Shown here piece after piece: positions 33,001-45,000 of a stretch of DNA of 64,000 bases. Below the pieces are notes generated by a model that was given only the letters and a program-made list of their open reading frames with translations, searched no databases and had not been told where the DNA came from. The position numbers and the translations under genes were made by a program. The DNA is from Limnomonas spitsbergensis (lineage: Eukaryota > Chlorophyta > Chlorophyceae > Chlamydomonadales), in assembly GCA_037349105.1 (NCBI GenBank), contig JAYJMM010000101.1, positions 1,736,001 through 1,800,000 of the forward strand, read 5' to 3'. The number at the start of each line of letters is the position of its first letter. Within the stretch, counting starts at the first letter, position 1.

Positions 33001-36000
33001 CAGTGTAAGCTGAACAAGAATTAAAAATGCCTAAAATATGGCCTGCCTTCTGCCGACCCCCCCCCTCAGATTCGGCCTTTGGCCTGCCTTCTGCCGACCC
33101 CCCCCCTCAGATTCGGCCTTTGGCCTGCCTTCTGCTGACCCCCCCCCTCAGATTCGGCCTTTGGCCTGCCTTCTGCTGACCCCCCCCCTCAGATTCGGCC
33201 TTTGGCCTGCCTTCTGCCGACCCCCCCCCTCAGATTCGGCCTTTGGCCTGCCTTCTGCCGACCCCCCCCCTCAGATTCGGCCTTTGGCCTGCCTTCTGCC
33301 GACCCCCCCCCCTCAGATTCGGCCTTTGGCCTGCCTTCTGCTGACCCCCCCCCTCAGATTCGGCCTTTGGCCTGCCTTCTGCTGACCCCCCCCCTCAGAT
33401 TCGGCCTTTGGCCTGCCTTCTGCCGACCCCCCCCCTCAGATTCGGCCTTTGGCCTGCCTTCTGCTGACCCCCCCCCTCAGATTCGGCCTTTGGCCTGCCT
33501 TCTGCTGACCCCCCCCCTCAGATTCGGCCTTTGGCCTGCCTTCTGCCGACCCCCCCCCTCAGATGCTGGATAGGTCAGTGCCTCTTAACTTTTTTTGGGC
33601 CGGCAAACTAATGGTTCAGGGGCCGCCTGGCACGCACTGTGGGGGGGGCGGCTTGTTGGCTCCTACAGGGACAACCACTACATACTGGACAGGTCAGTGT
33701 TTCTAAGTTTTCTAATGGCTAGGAGACTAGTGGCACAGGGGTTGCTCATAGGCCTACCTGACACGCTCTGTGGAGGGGGTGGCTACTACAGGGACAACCA
33801 CTACATATTGGACAGGTCAGTGCCTCTTCACATTTTGTCGGCTGGCAAACTAATAGGGTGTAGTGGTAGTGAGAGGTAGAGGGGCCACCTGGTACACTCT
33901 GTGTGTGGGGAGGGGGGCTATTACCGGGGCAAGCACTAAATTATGGACATATGCAGTGGTGCACTAGGAGTGAAGATGAGTAGAGGCACGGGGCTGCTAT
34001 TAGGGCCCACCTGGCACGCTCTGTGGAGGGACAGCAACTACTAAATAACCACTACATACTGGACAGCTGTAATGGTGCACTAGTGGTCTTGTGGCACTGC
34101 ACCGCGCACTTTCTGCAGGGTTGCAGCCAAAAAACAAATCCGTCCACACCTGCCGGCCATTCTCAGACCCCCCGGCCGGCGCAGCCGGCCAAAAAGGAAA
34201 CCCCAGCCCGGCAAAAACCGGCCATCTGGCTGACCCCGGTAACAACCCTGGTTGCAGGCGTGCCGCGCATTGTCAGGGAACTTGCCGCACAAGAAAGCGT
34301 TCACCCTAGCCAATGCCTCACCTACCTCTCGTCTTGTTGCAGGGCAGTGGATGGGTCGTGCATTGATGGCCAACCCGCGACACTGCGGCGCACCTCCCTC
34401 AACGGCTCAAATTGCAGCGACATGCTCTTCGCGGGCTCTCTCGTCAACCACCCTAACCACCCCGACCTTCCAAGTTCCGGCAGCAGCAGCTCCAGCCAGC
34501 TAGAGGTTGGTAGTGATGTTGCTGATTCATGGCTGCAGTAGCAAGGTCAGCAGCCTGATGGTCGCGAGAGGAAGTCTAGCCGACAGGCAAATCCATCTCC
34601 ATAAAGCATCCCTACATCTTAAATGTCTGCATGGTTACGGGAGGCAGCAAACAAATTTGTATGACTGAAGCAAATTGTTTTGCCCTGCATGGTTTATGGG
34701 CTGCTCGGCCTGCATCTCATGCAGGCATGCAGCCCATGCTGCTTGCATGTGGCCGTGGACGGCATGAAGGAGCCAGCAGGCTAATCTCCACAAACTATCC
34801 CCACATGTTCAATTCCTGCATGGCTTGTGGGCTGCATGGGCTGCATTGCTGCATCCCATGCTGCTTGCATGTCGTCATGGGCTGCATGGCGGAGCTAGCA
34901 AGGTTATCTCCGAGAGGCATCCATGGTACCCTACATCTTATTGGCGTGCATCTAGATTTGATTTTCCTCCTGGCGAGGGCCCTCCAGACGAGAGGGACCC
35001 ATAGAGCCATGCAATCTGCCATGCTGCCATGCAATCTGCCATGCAATCTGCCAAGTGGATGCCATGCAGTGAGGCAGGAGCTCACATAACTGTATGACCA
35101 CACCACTCCACAGGCTATGGTAGTTAGTCATCAGGGAGTGAAATCTCTGATGACCCACCCGTCTGCAGCGGCGGCAGCGGCAGCGGCGGTGACTGAAGCA
35201 AGGGCGGCGGTGGCAGGAGTTATGGAGACAACAGCAGGGGCCTTCGATGGCGGTGGCGCCGTGCCTAACGTAACGTTTTACCACATCATGACAGAGGCAT
35301 CGCTGAGTCAGCCGGCAATGTGGGAGCACTGCCCCTCGGAGGATGTCCGTGTTTCTGTGGTAGGTCCGACGTCCGCGACAACGAGGGATCAGCACCGCTT
35401 GGCTGACCGGCAGATACAGACAGGAATGGCCCCTTCCTACGTTGCCAATTTGGGAGGAGTATCCAATGCAGCAGCAGATACGGGCAGCAGCAGCAGCAGC
35501 AGCGGCAGCAGCAGCAGCGGCAGCAGCAACCACAGCTGCCGTGTCGAAGATGGCCCTGGCACATCTAGCCCTAGCACCGGCAGTATCTACTCTATGCTTG
35601 TCGGCTATGCTCGCTGCGTTTTGCAGCCAGCGGCCGGCGGCCGCTTTGCGGCTGTACATGCAACGCCGCTACTACCGCAGGGACATGGAGAGCAGCATCG
35701 GCAGCAGCAACAGCCACAACAAGAACGACAACAGCAACAGCAGCAGCAGCAGCACCGACAGCAGCAACAGCAGCAGGAGCAACAGCAGCACCGGCAGAAG
35801 CAATGCCAGCCTTTGATAGTGGCATCCTCTGGTGACGAGGCTGGGAATCCAGCTATGCCTGCATCTGCTGTTGACGGCCTGGTCGTTGTTGCTGATGAAA
35901 GCCTGCGTGGGCCTGCAGCTGTGCCTGATGTGGATGCTCTGGGCCCTGCAGCTGGTTCAGCTGTAAAAACCCTGGTCCCTGTTGCGATTGTAAATGGTCA

Positions 36001-39000
36001 AGGCTCTGCAGCTGCAGCAGCTTTGAAGGCCCTGGGCCCCGTCGCTGAACGGCGGCGCTGTGTGACGGTGCTTGTGGCTTTAAGGGATTTGGAACCAGGA
36101 GAAGAGCTCTTTGTTGGTGAGTAAGGCAGCAGCCTTGAGGGATGATGCTTTACCTGATCATCTGATATGGATACTGTTTGGTTGTGGAGAGGAGGCACCG
36201 CCGTGGTACTACGCTGAGCTGTACGCCCCTTCTTTCCCCACACATTCCCCACACTTCCCTATTTGCCCCCGCTTAATTTGCTTCTCCCTCCCCCGGCCAA
36301 CTCAGACTATGGATACAGCTTTGGTCCTGGAGAGGAGGCACCACCGTGGTATTGCCCAGTAACGTATCTCCCGGGTGCGTTCAGCGTAAATAGCGGTTCG
36401 TCAGCTCCGGAACCACAGACATGTTGAATAGCGGCTCGTCGGCTCCGGAAACGCCAGCCTCTTAAACATCTGCTCGTCATCTCAGAACGCACGGGTGTGC
36501 GTGAATAGCGGGTCGTCGGCTCCGGAACCACAGATGTATTCAACTGCGCTTCGGCAGCTCCGGAACCATGAGCGTGCGTGGCACATGGCTGGCAGCTCCG
36601 GAACCACAGGTGTGTTAAGCAGCTGCTGCTCATTGTCCCCGGAACGGCAGGCTTGTCGAACAGTTGTTCATCAGCTCTGGGCGCACAGGCGCGCTGGACA
36701 GTGGCTGTCGGCTCCAGAACAGCAGGCGTGTTGAACAGCGTCTTGTTGGCTCTAGAAGCACGTGCTTGACAGTGGGCTGACAGCCCCGGAACCACAGGCA
36801 GTGAAAGAGCGGTTCGTCAGGTCCCCGCGCGCAGACGTTGACATGTGTGGAACCAGGCTCCTGGCTCCAGAACCACATGTGTGTTGAACAGCTGTTCATC
36901 AGCTCCGAACGCACAGGCGTGCATGACAGCAGCCTGCCGGCTGCGGAACCGCAGGCTTGTTCACCAGCGGCTAATTGGCTCCTAAACTGCATGCATATAG
37001 AACAGCTGTTCAGCAACTTCGGACACACGGGAGTGTTGAACAGCAGGCTGTCAGCTCCGGAACCGCATGTGTGTTGAACAGCGGTTCATCAGCTCCGGAA
37101 GTACACGCAAGTGTAACAGCAGGCTTTGGGCTTTAAAACAGCAGGCGTGCTGAGCAGCGCGCTGTTGGTTTCCGAACTTAATGATTGTTGTACAGCAGTG
37201 CATCGGCTCCAGAACCGCATGCTTTTCAAGCAGAGGTTAGCTGGCTCCGGAACAGCATGTGGGAAGTGCGGGGCCCAGCACCAGAATCACAGGTGTGAAC
37301 AGCGGGTTACCAGCTCAGGCATTTCAGGTGTGAACTGTGGGTTTCATTGGCACCGGAACCACAGGTGTGGAGAATGGGATATTGGATCCATGTGTAAGGC
37401 GACATCTCTAGGACCGCAGAGTTACGGGTATAAAATCAGGAACCATTGGCCTGTTGTACGGGCTAAAGGCTCCGGAGCCAGCCTATAATGGCGTAGGCAG
37501 AAAGTTGTGGGCTGAGGGAAGTGCATTGTGTAACGTTTATATGTACAGATCAGATCACATCTCTGCCATATTCCGAATCATGTGCAACACAATATTAACT
37601 TTTAAATATGTAAGCGATATAGTGTCTTAATGTCCATTTGAATGTGAACTAAAGCGGAGGACATTTTGCTCGCAGTGTGAAAACAGTCTATTTGTGCCGT
37701 TTTGCTGCTGGAAACTCTCATCCTTCACCATGAACAAAAAACTTGGCGTCTCTATCGGAGAGTTGGCTTGTCCAATGGCGCCTCCTCCTCGGCAACCTCC
37801 GCTGTATGTCCTATAGCCAGGAATAGCCGGCGTTGCGACACGAGGTGGCGTTGATGGTGACTTGAGAATATGACCAACATGGCTTTGGCCTGCCTTCTGC
37901 TGACCCCCCCCCTCAGATTCGGCCTTTGGCCTGCCTTCTGCTGACCCCCCCCCTCAGATTCGGCCTTTGGCCTGCCTTCTGCTGACCCCCCCCCTCAGAT
38001 TCGGCCTTTGGCCTGCCTTCTGCTGACCCCCCCCCTCAGATTCGGCCTTTGGCCTGCCTTCTGCTGACCCCCCCCTTCAGATTCGGCCTTTGGCCTGCCT
38101 TCTGCCGACCCCCCCCCCTCAGATTCGGCCTTTGGCCTGCCTTCTGCTGACCCCCCCCCTCAGATTCGGCCTTTGGCCTGCCTTCTGCTGACCCCCCCCC
38201 TCAGATTCGGCCTTTGGCCTGCCTTCTGCTGACCCCCCCCCTCAGATTCGGCCTTTGGCCTGCCTTCTGCCGACCCCCCCCTCAGATTCGGCCTTTGGCC
38301 TGCCTTCTGCCGACCCCCCCCCTCAGATTCGGCCTTTGGCCTGCCTTCTGCCGACCCCCCCCCCTCAGATTCGGCCTTTGGCCTGCCTTCTGCTGACCCC
38401 CCCCCTCAGATTCGGCCTTTGGCCTGCCTTCTGCCGACCCCCCCCCCTCAGATTTGGCCTTTGGCCTGCCTTCTGCCGACCCCCCCCCTCAGATTCGGCC
38501 TTTGGCCTGCCTCCTGCTGACCCCCCCCCTCAGATTCAGCCTTTGGCCTGCCTTCTGCCGACCCCCCCCCTCAGATTCGGCCTTTGGCCTGCCTTCTGCC
38601 GACCCCCCCCCCTCAGATTCGGCCTTTGGCCTGCCTTCTGCTGACCCCCCCCCTCAGATTCGGCCTTTGGCCTGCCTTCTGCTGACCCCCCCCCTCAGAT
38701 TCGGCCTTTGGCCTGCCTTCTGCCGACCCCCCCCCTCAGATTCGGCCTTTGGCCTGCCTTCTGCCGACCCCCCCCCTCAGATTCGGCCTTTGGCCTGCCT
38801 TCTGCCGACCCCCCCCCCTCAGATTCGGCCTTTGGCCTGCCTTCTGCTGACCCCCCCCCTCAGATTCGGCCTTTGGCCTGCCTTCTGCCGACCCCCCCCC
38901 TCAGATTTGGCCTTTGGCCTGCCTTCTGCCGACCCACCCCCTCAGATTCGGCCTTTGGCCTGCCTCCTGCTGACCCCCCCCCTCAGATTCGGCCTTTGGC

Positions 39001-42000
39001 CTGCCTTCTGCCGACCCCCCCCCTCAGATTCGGCCTTTGGCCTGCCTTCTGCCGACCCCCCCCCTCAGATTCGGCCTTTGGCCTGCCTTCTGCTGACCCC
39101 CCCCCTCAGATTCGGCCTTTGGCCTGCCTTCTGCTGACCCCCCCCCTCAGATTCGGCCTTTGGCCTGCCTTCTGCCGACCCCTTCCCTCAGATTCGGCCT
39201 TTGGCCTGCCTTCTGCCGACCCCCCCCCTCAGATTCGGCCTTTGGCCTGCCTTCTGCTGACCCCCCCCCTCAGATTCGGCCTTTGGCCTGCCTTCTGCTG
39301 ACCCCCCCCCTCAGATTCGGCCTTTGGCCTGCCTTCTGCTGACCCCCCCCCTCAGATTCGGCCTTTGGCCTGCCTTCTGCTGACCCCCCCCCTCAGATTC
39401 GGCCTTTGGCCTGCCTTCTGCCGACCCCCCCCCTCAGATTCGGCCTTTGGCCTGCCTTCTGCTGACCCCCCCCCTCAGATTCGGCCTTTGGCCTGCCTTC
39501 TGCTGACCCACCCCCTCAGATTCGGCCTTTGGCCTGCCTTCTGCCGACCCCCCCCCTCAGATTCGGCCTTTGGCCTGCCTTCTGCCGACCCCCCCCCTCA
39601 GATTCGGCCTTTGGCCTGCCTTCTGCTGACCCCCCCCTCAGATTCGGCCTTTGGCCTGCCTTCTGCTGACCCCCCCCCTCAGATTCGGCCTTTGGCCTGC
39701 CTTCTGCTGATCCCCCCCTCAGATTCGGCCTTTGGCCTGCCTTCTGCTGACCCCCCCCCTCAGATTCGACCTTTGGCCTGCCTTCTGCTGACCCCCCCCC
39801 TCAGATTCGGCCTTTGGCCTGCCTTCTGCTGACCCCCCCCCTCAGATTCGGCCTTTGGCCTGCCTTCTGCTGACCCCCCCCCTCAGATTCGGCCTTTGGC
39901 CTGCCTTCTGCTGACCCACCCCCTCAGATTCGGCCTTTGGCCTGCCTTCTGCTGACCCCCCCCCTCAGATTCGGCCTTTGGCCTGCCTTCTGCTGACCCC
40001 CCCCCTCAGATTCGGCCTTTGGCCTGCCTTCTGCTGACCCCCCCCCTCAGATTCGGCCTTTGGCCTGCCTTCTGCTGACCCCCCCCCTCAGATTCGGCCT
40101 TTGGCCTGCCTTCTGCTGACCCCCCCCCTCAGATTCGGCCTTTGGCCTGCCTTCTGCTGACCCCCCCCCTCAGATTCGGCCTTTGGCCTGCCTTCTGCTG
40201 ACCCCCCCCCTCAGATTCGGCCTTTGGCCTGCCTTCTGCTGACCCCCCCCCTCAGATTCGGCCTTTGGCCTGCCTTCTGCCGACCCCCCCCCTCAGATTC
40301 GGCCTTTGGCCTGCCTTCTGCTGACCCCCCCCCTCAGATTCGACCTTTGGCCTGCCTTCTGCTGACCCCCCCCCTCAGATTCGGCCTTTGGCCTGCCTTC
40401 TGCCGACCCCCCCCCCTCAGATTCGGCCTTTGGCCTGCCTTCTGCCGACCCCCCCCCTCAGATTCGGCCTTTGGCCTGCCTTCTGCTGACCCCCCCCCTC
40501 AGATTCGGCCTTTGGCCTGCCTTCTGCCGACCCCCCCCCCTCAGATTTGGCCTTTGGCCTGCCTTCTGCTGACCCCCCCCCTCAGATTCGGCCTTTGGCC
40601 TGCCTTCTGCTGACCCCCCCCCTCAGATTCGGCCTTTGGCCTGCCTTCTGCCGACCCCCCCCCTCAGATTCGGCCTTTGGCCTGCCTTCTGCCGACCCCC
40701 CCCCTCAGATTCGGCCTTTGGCCTGCCTTCTGCTGACCCCCCCCCTCAGATTCGGCCTTTGGCCTGCCTTCTGCTGACCCCCCCCCTCAGATTCGGCCTT
40801 TGGCCTGCCTTCTGCCGACCCCCCCCCTCAGATTCGGCCTTTGGCCTGCCTTCTGCCGACCCCCCCCCCTCAGATTCGGCCTTTGGCCTGCCTTCTGCTG
40901 ACCCCCCCCCTCAGATTCGGCCTTTGGCCTGCCTTCTGCTGACCCCCCCCCTCAGATTCGGCCTTTGGCCTGCCTTCTGCTGACCCCCCCCCTCAGATTC
41001 GGCCTTTGGCCTGCCTTCTGCTGACCCCCCCCCTCAGATTCGGCCTTTGGCCTGCCTTCTGCCGACCCCCCCCCTCAGATTCGGCCTTTGGCCTGCCTTC
41101 TGCTGACCCCCCCCCTCAGATTCGGCCTTTGGCCTGCCTTCTGCTGACCCACCCCCTCAGATTCGGCCTTTGGCCTGCCTTCTGCCGACCCCCACCCTCA
41201 GATTCGGCCTTTGGCCTGCCTTCTGCCGACCCCCCCCCCTCAGATTCGGCCTTTGGCCTGCCTTCTGCTGACCCCCCCCCTCAGATTCGGCCTTTGGCCT
41301 GCCTTCTGCTGACCCCCCCCCTCAGATTCGGCCTTTGGCCTGCCTTCTGCTGACCCCCCCCCTCAGATTCGGCCTTTGGCCTGCCTTCTGCTGACCCCCC
41401 CCCCTCAGATTCGGCCTTTGGCCTGCCTTCTGCTGACCCCCCCCCTCAGATTCGGCCTTTGGCCTGCCTTCTGCTGACCCCCCCCCTCAGATTCGGCCTT
41501 TGGCCTGCCTTCTGCTGACCCCCCCCCTCAGATTCGGCCTTTGGCCTGCCTTCTGCTGACCCACCCCCTCAGATTCGGCCTTTGGCCTGCCTTCTGCTGA
41601 CCCCCCCCCCTCAGATTCGGCCTTTGGCCTGCCTTCTGCTGACCCCCCCCCCTCAGATTCGGCCTTTGGCCTGCCTTCTGCCGACCCCCCCCCTCAGATT
41701 TGGCCTTTGGCCTGCCTTCTGCCGACCCCCCCCCTCAGATTCGGCCTTTGGCCTGCCTCCTGCTGACCCCCCCCCTCAGATTCGGCCTTTGGCCTGCCTT
41801 CTGCCGACCCCCCCCTCAGATTCGGCCTTTGGCCTGCCTTCTGCCGACCCCCCCCCTCAGATTCGGCCTTTGGCCTGCCTTCTGCTGACCCCCCCCCTCA
41901 GATTCGGCCTTTGGCCTGCCTTCTGCTGACCCCCCCCCTCAGATTCGGCCTTTGGCCTGCCTTCTGCCGACCCCCCCCCCTCAGATTCGGCCTTTGGCCT

Positions 42001-45000
42001 GCCTTCTGCCGACCCCCCCCCTCAGATTCGGCCTTTGGCCTGCCTTCTGCTGACCCCCCCCCTCAGATTCGGCCTTTGGCCTGCCTTCTGCTGACCCCCC
42101 CCCTCAGATTCGGCCTTTGGCCTGCCTTCTGCTGACCCCCCCCCTCAGATTCGGCCTTTGGCCTGCCTTCTGCTGACCCCCCCCCTCAGATTCGGCCTTT
42201 GGCCTGCCTTCTGCCGACCCCCCCCCTCAGATTCGGCCTTTGGCCTGCCTTCTGCTGACCCCCCCCCCTCAGATTCGGCCTTTGGCCTGCCTTCTGCTGA
42301 CCCACCCCCTCAGATTCGGCCTTTGGCCTGCCTTCTGCCGACCCCCCCCCTCAGATTCGGCCTTTGGCCTGCCTTCTGCCGACCCCCCCCCTCAGATTCG
42401 GCCTTTGGCCTGCCTTCTGCTGACCCCCCCCTCAGATTCGGCCTTTGGCCTGCCTTCTGCTGACCCCCCCCCTCAGATTCGGCCTTTGGCCTGCCTTCTG
42501 CTGACCCCCCCCCTCAGATTCGGCCTTTGGCCTGCCTTCTGCTGACCCCCCCCCTCAGATTCGGCCTTTGGCCTGCCTTCTGCTGACCCCCCCCCTCAGA
42601 TTCGGCCTTTGGCCTGCCTTCTGCTGACCCCCCCCCTCAGATTCGGCCTTTGGCCTGCCTTCTGCTGACCCCCCCCCCTCAGATTCGGCCTTTGGCCTGC
42701 CTTCTGCTGACCCCCCCCCTCAGATTCGGCCTTTGGCCTGCCTTCTGCTGACCCACCCCCTCAGATTCGGCCTTTGGCCTGCCTTCTGCTGACCCCCCCC
42801 CTCAGATTCGGCCTTTGGCCTGCCTTCTGCTGACCCCCCCCCTCAGATTCGGCCTTTGGCCTGCCTTCTGCTGACCCCCCCCCTCAGATTCGGCCTTTGG
42901 CCTGCCTTCTGCTGACCCCCCCCCTCAGATTCGGCCTTTGGCCTGCCTTCTGCTGACCCCCCCCCTCAGATTCGGCCTTTGGCCTGCCTTCTGCTGACCC
43001 CCCCCCTCAGATTCGGCCTTTGGCCTGCCTTCTGCTGACCCCCCCCCTCAGATTCGGCCTTTGGCCTGCCTTCTGCTGACCCCCCCCCTCAGATTCGGCC
43101 TTTGGCCTGCCTTCTGCCGACCCCCCCCCTCAGATTCGGCCTTTGGCCTGCCTTCTGCTGACCCCCCCCCCTCAGATTCGGCCTTTGGCCTGCCTTCTGC
43201 TGACCCCCCCCCTCAGATTCGGCCTTTGGCCTGCCTTCTGCCGACCCCCCCCCCTCAGATTCGGCCTTTGGCCTGCCTTCTGCTGACCCCCCCCCTCAGA
43301 TTCGGCCTTTGGCCTGCCTTCTGCTGACCCCCCCCCTCAGATTCGGCCTTTGGCCTGCCTTCTGCTGACCCCCCCCCTCAGATTCGGCCTTTGGCCTGCC
43401 TTCTGCTGACCCCCCCCCTCAGATTCGACCTTTGGCCTGCCTTCTGCTGACCCCCCCCCTCAGATTCGGCCTTTGGCCTGCCTTCTGCTGACCCCCCCCC
43501 TCAGATTCGGCCTTTGGCCAAACCTCTCTTCCGCAGCCTTCGGCTGCGGCCTACCTTTGGCCGAAGCCCCCCCACTTTTGTTTCCGGCCTGCGTCGAGTC
43601 GTCCCTAGCGGGGTGATCGGCCATATTTGTGTTTTTGCCGTTCTTGTCAGCAGCCGATCGGCCGTGACTTCACTGGTGGCTTCCTTAATCTTAATTCTTT
43701 ATCCTTAATCACGCACTTGTTAGCGCATATATTTATTTATTTATAAGTAATTCACTACCGAATCTCCAAGTGTCAGCTGGTATCGTTGTCTACTTTTGCG
43801 TGCCAACTGACCCTGGTGATGCACTGTCTTTAATCTAGCTTTGATGTCTGTGTGCCGCCGCTATGCAACACTGGCCTCAGAGCTGGACATTGTGTGCGAG
43901 GCCCAATTTGAAATGAAGTATAATTCACAGGTACCGGTATCTAATTTTTTATTGGATTTTAATTTGTGTTTGGATCTTCCTTTTATTATTGTTGGATCTT
44001 CATTATTGTTTGCATCTACTGTAGACCCGGTTTGACTCCCCTATCGATTAATTGTTTTTAAAGGTGCATGAAGTTGATGCGTGATAGAATAATAATTAGC
44101 ATCTGGGGTGCGCAGCTGGTCAGTCACGGACCAAAACAACTTTGGGGGGGGTTGCGTTGCAGAGTAGTTTTTCCGGTACAAAGTATACAAAGAAGCTGAT
44201 TGATTCAACATCCGTTGACTGATTACTGACTGTGTACTGTTCTTTCAGGCATCAAACTAGGTTTTTGATTGAGTAGACTATATGTAGTGGATGTAAGCGC
44301 TGCGCGGAGTTGATTTTACGACTGTCTGATAGCGCTGCGATGACCTGAATTAACTTTTTCGAACCGACTGTGCGAGCAATGAACTATTTTAAAATTCGCA
44401 GATGCCCCCTTGCTGAGTAGGGTGTTTTTGCCTGCGCGGTGATTTTGATAAACTACCGGTACTGGCATTTAAGACAGGGGTGCGCGATCAGGGGTGCGCG
44501 ATCACTATCCTGTTTTACGGGAATCTCATTTGTGATCTTAATTATCTCTTGGATCTTGGATCCTTGTTATTAATTCCCTCCGCAAAGCACTCCTCTGAAG
44601 AGGACGTTGTGCGCGAGGCCAAATTTAAACAGTCAACTTAACCGGTTCATGTTTCTTACTTATTTTTATACACATGGGACTAAATATTTGTATTCCCTCC
44701 CCCCCGCTGCACAGCACCTCTCTGAGCTGGACGTTGTGCATGAGGCAAGACTTAGGAAGTCATTTAAACGGCAGCGTCTCCTCATTTATCTTTTACCCAT
44801 GTGATCAATTCTTACAAGCCCCCTCCCCCTCTCGCCATGCAACGCTTCTCTGAGCTGGATGTTTTGCGTGAGGCCAGAGTTAAGAAGCCAACTTAACCGG
44901 TAACACTACCTTATTCGTTGTTTTACACATTTGATCAAGCCCCCGCCCCCTCCCGCCTCGTGGATCCCCACTGAGCTGGACGTTCTGCGCGAGGCCAGAT

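Noticed and set aside
35286..35825. Antisense Cys- and Ala-rich ORFs opposite the SET exon
   Set aside because: They are shadows of the CAG tracts; the sense frame has the SET motifs.
37883..43518. Possible CRISPR-like or satellite-encoded protein
   Set aside because: The units are contiguous with no unique spacers, and the organism is eukaryotic. The repetitive PPLRFGLWPAF ORFs exist in every plus frame.
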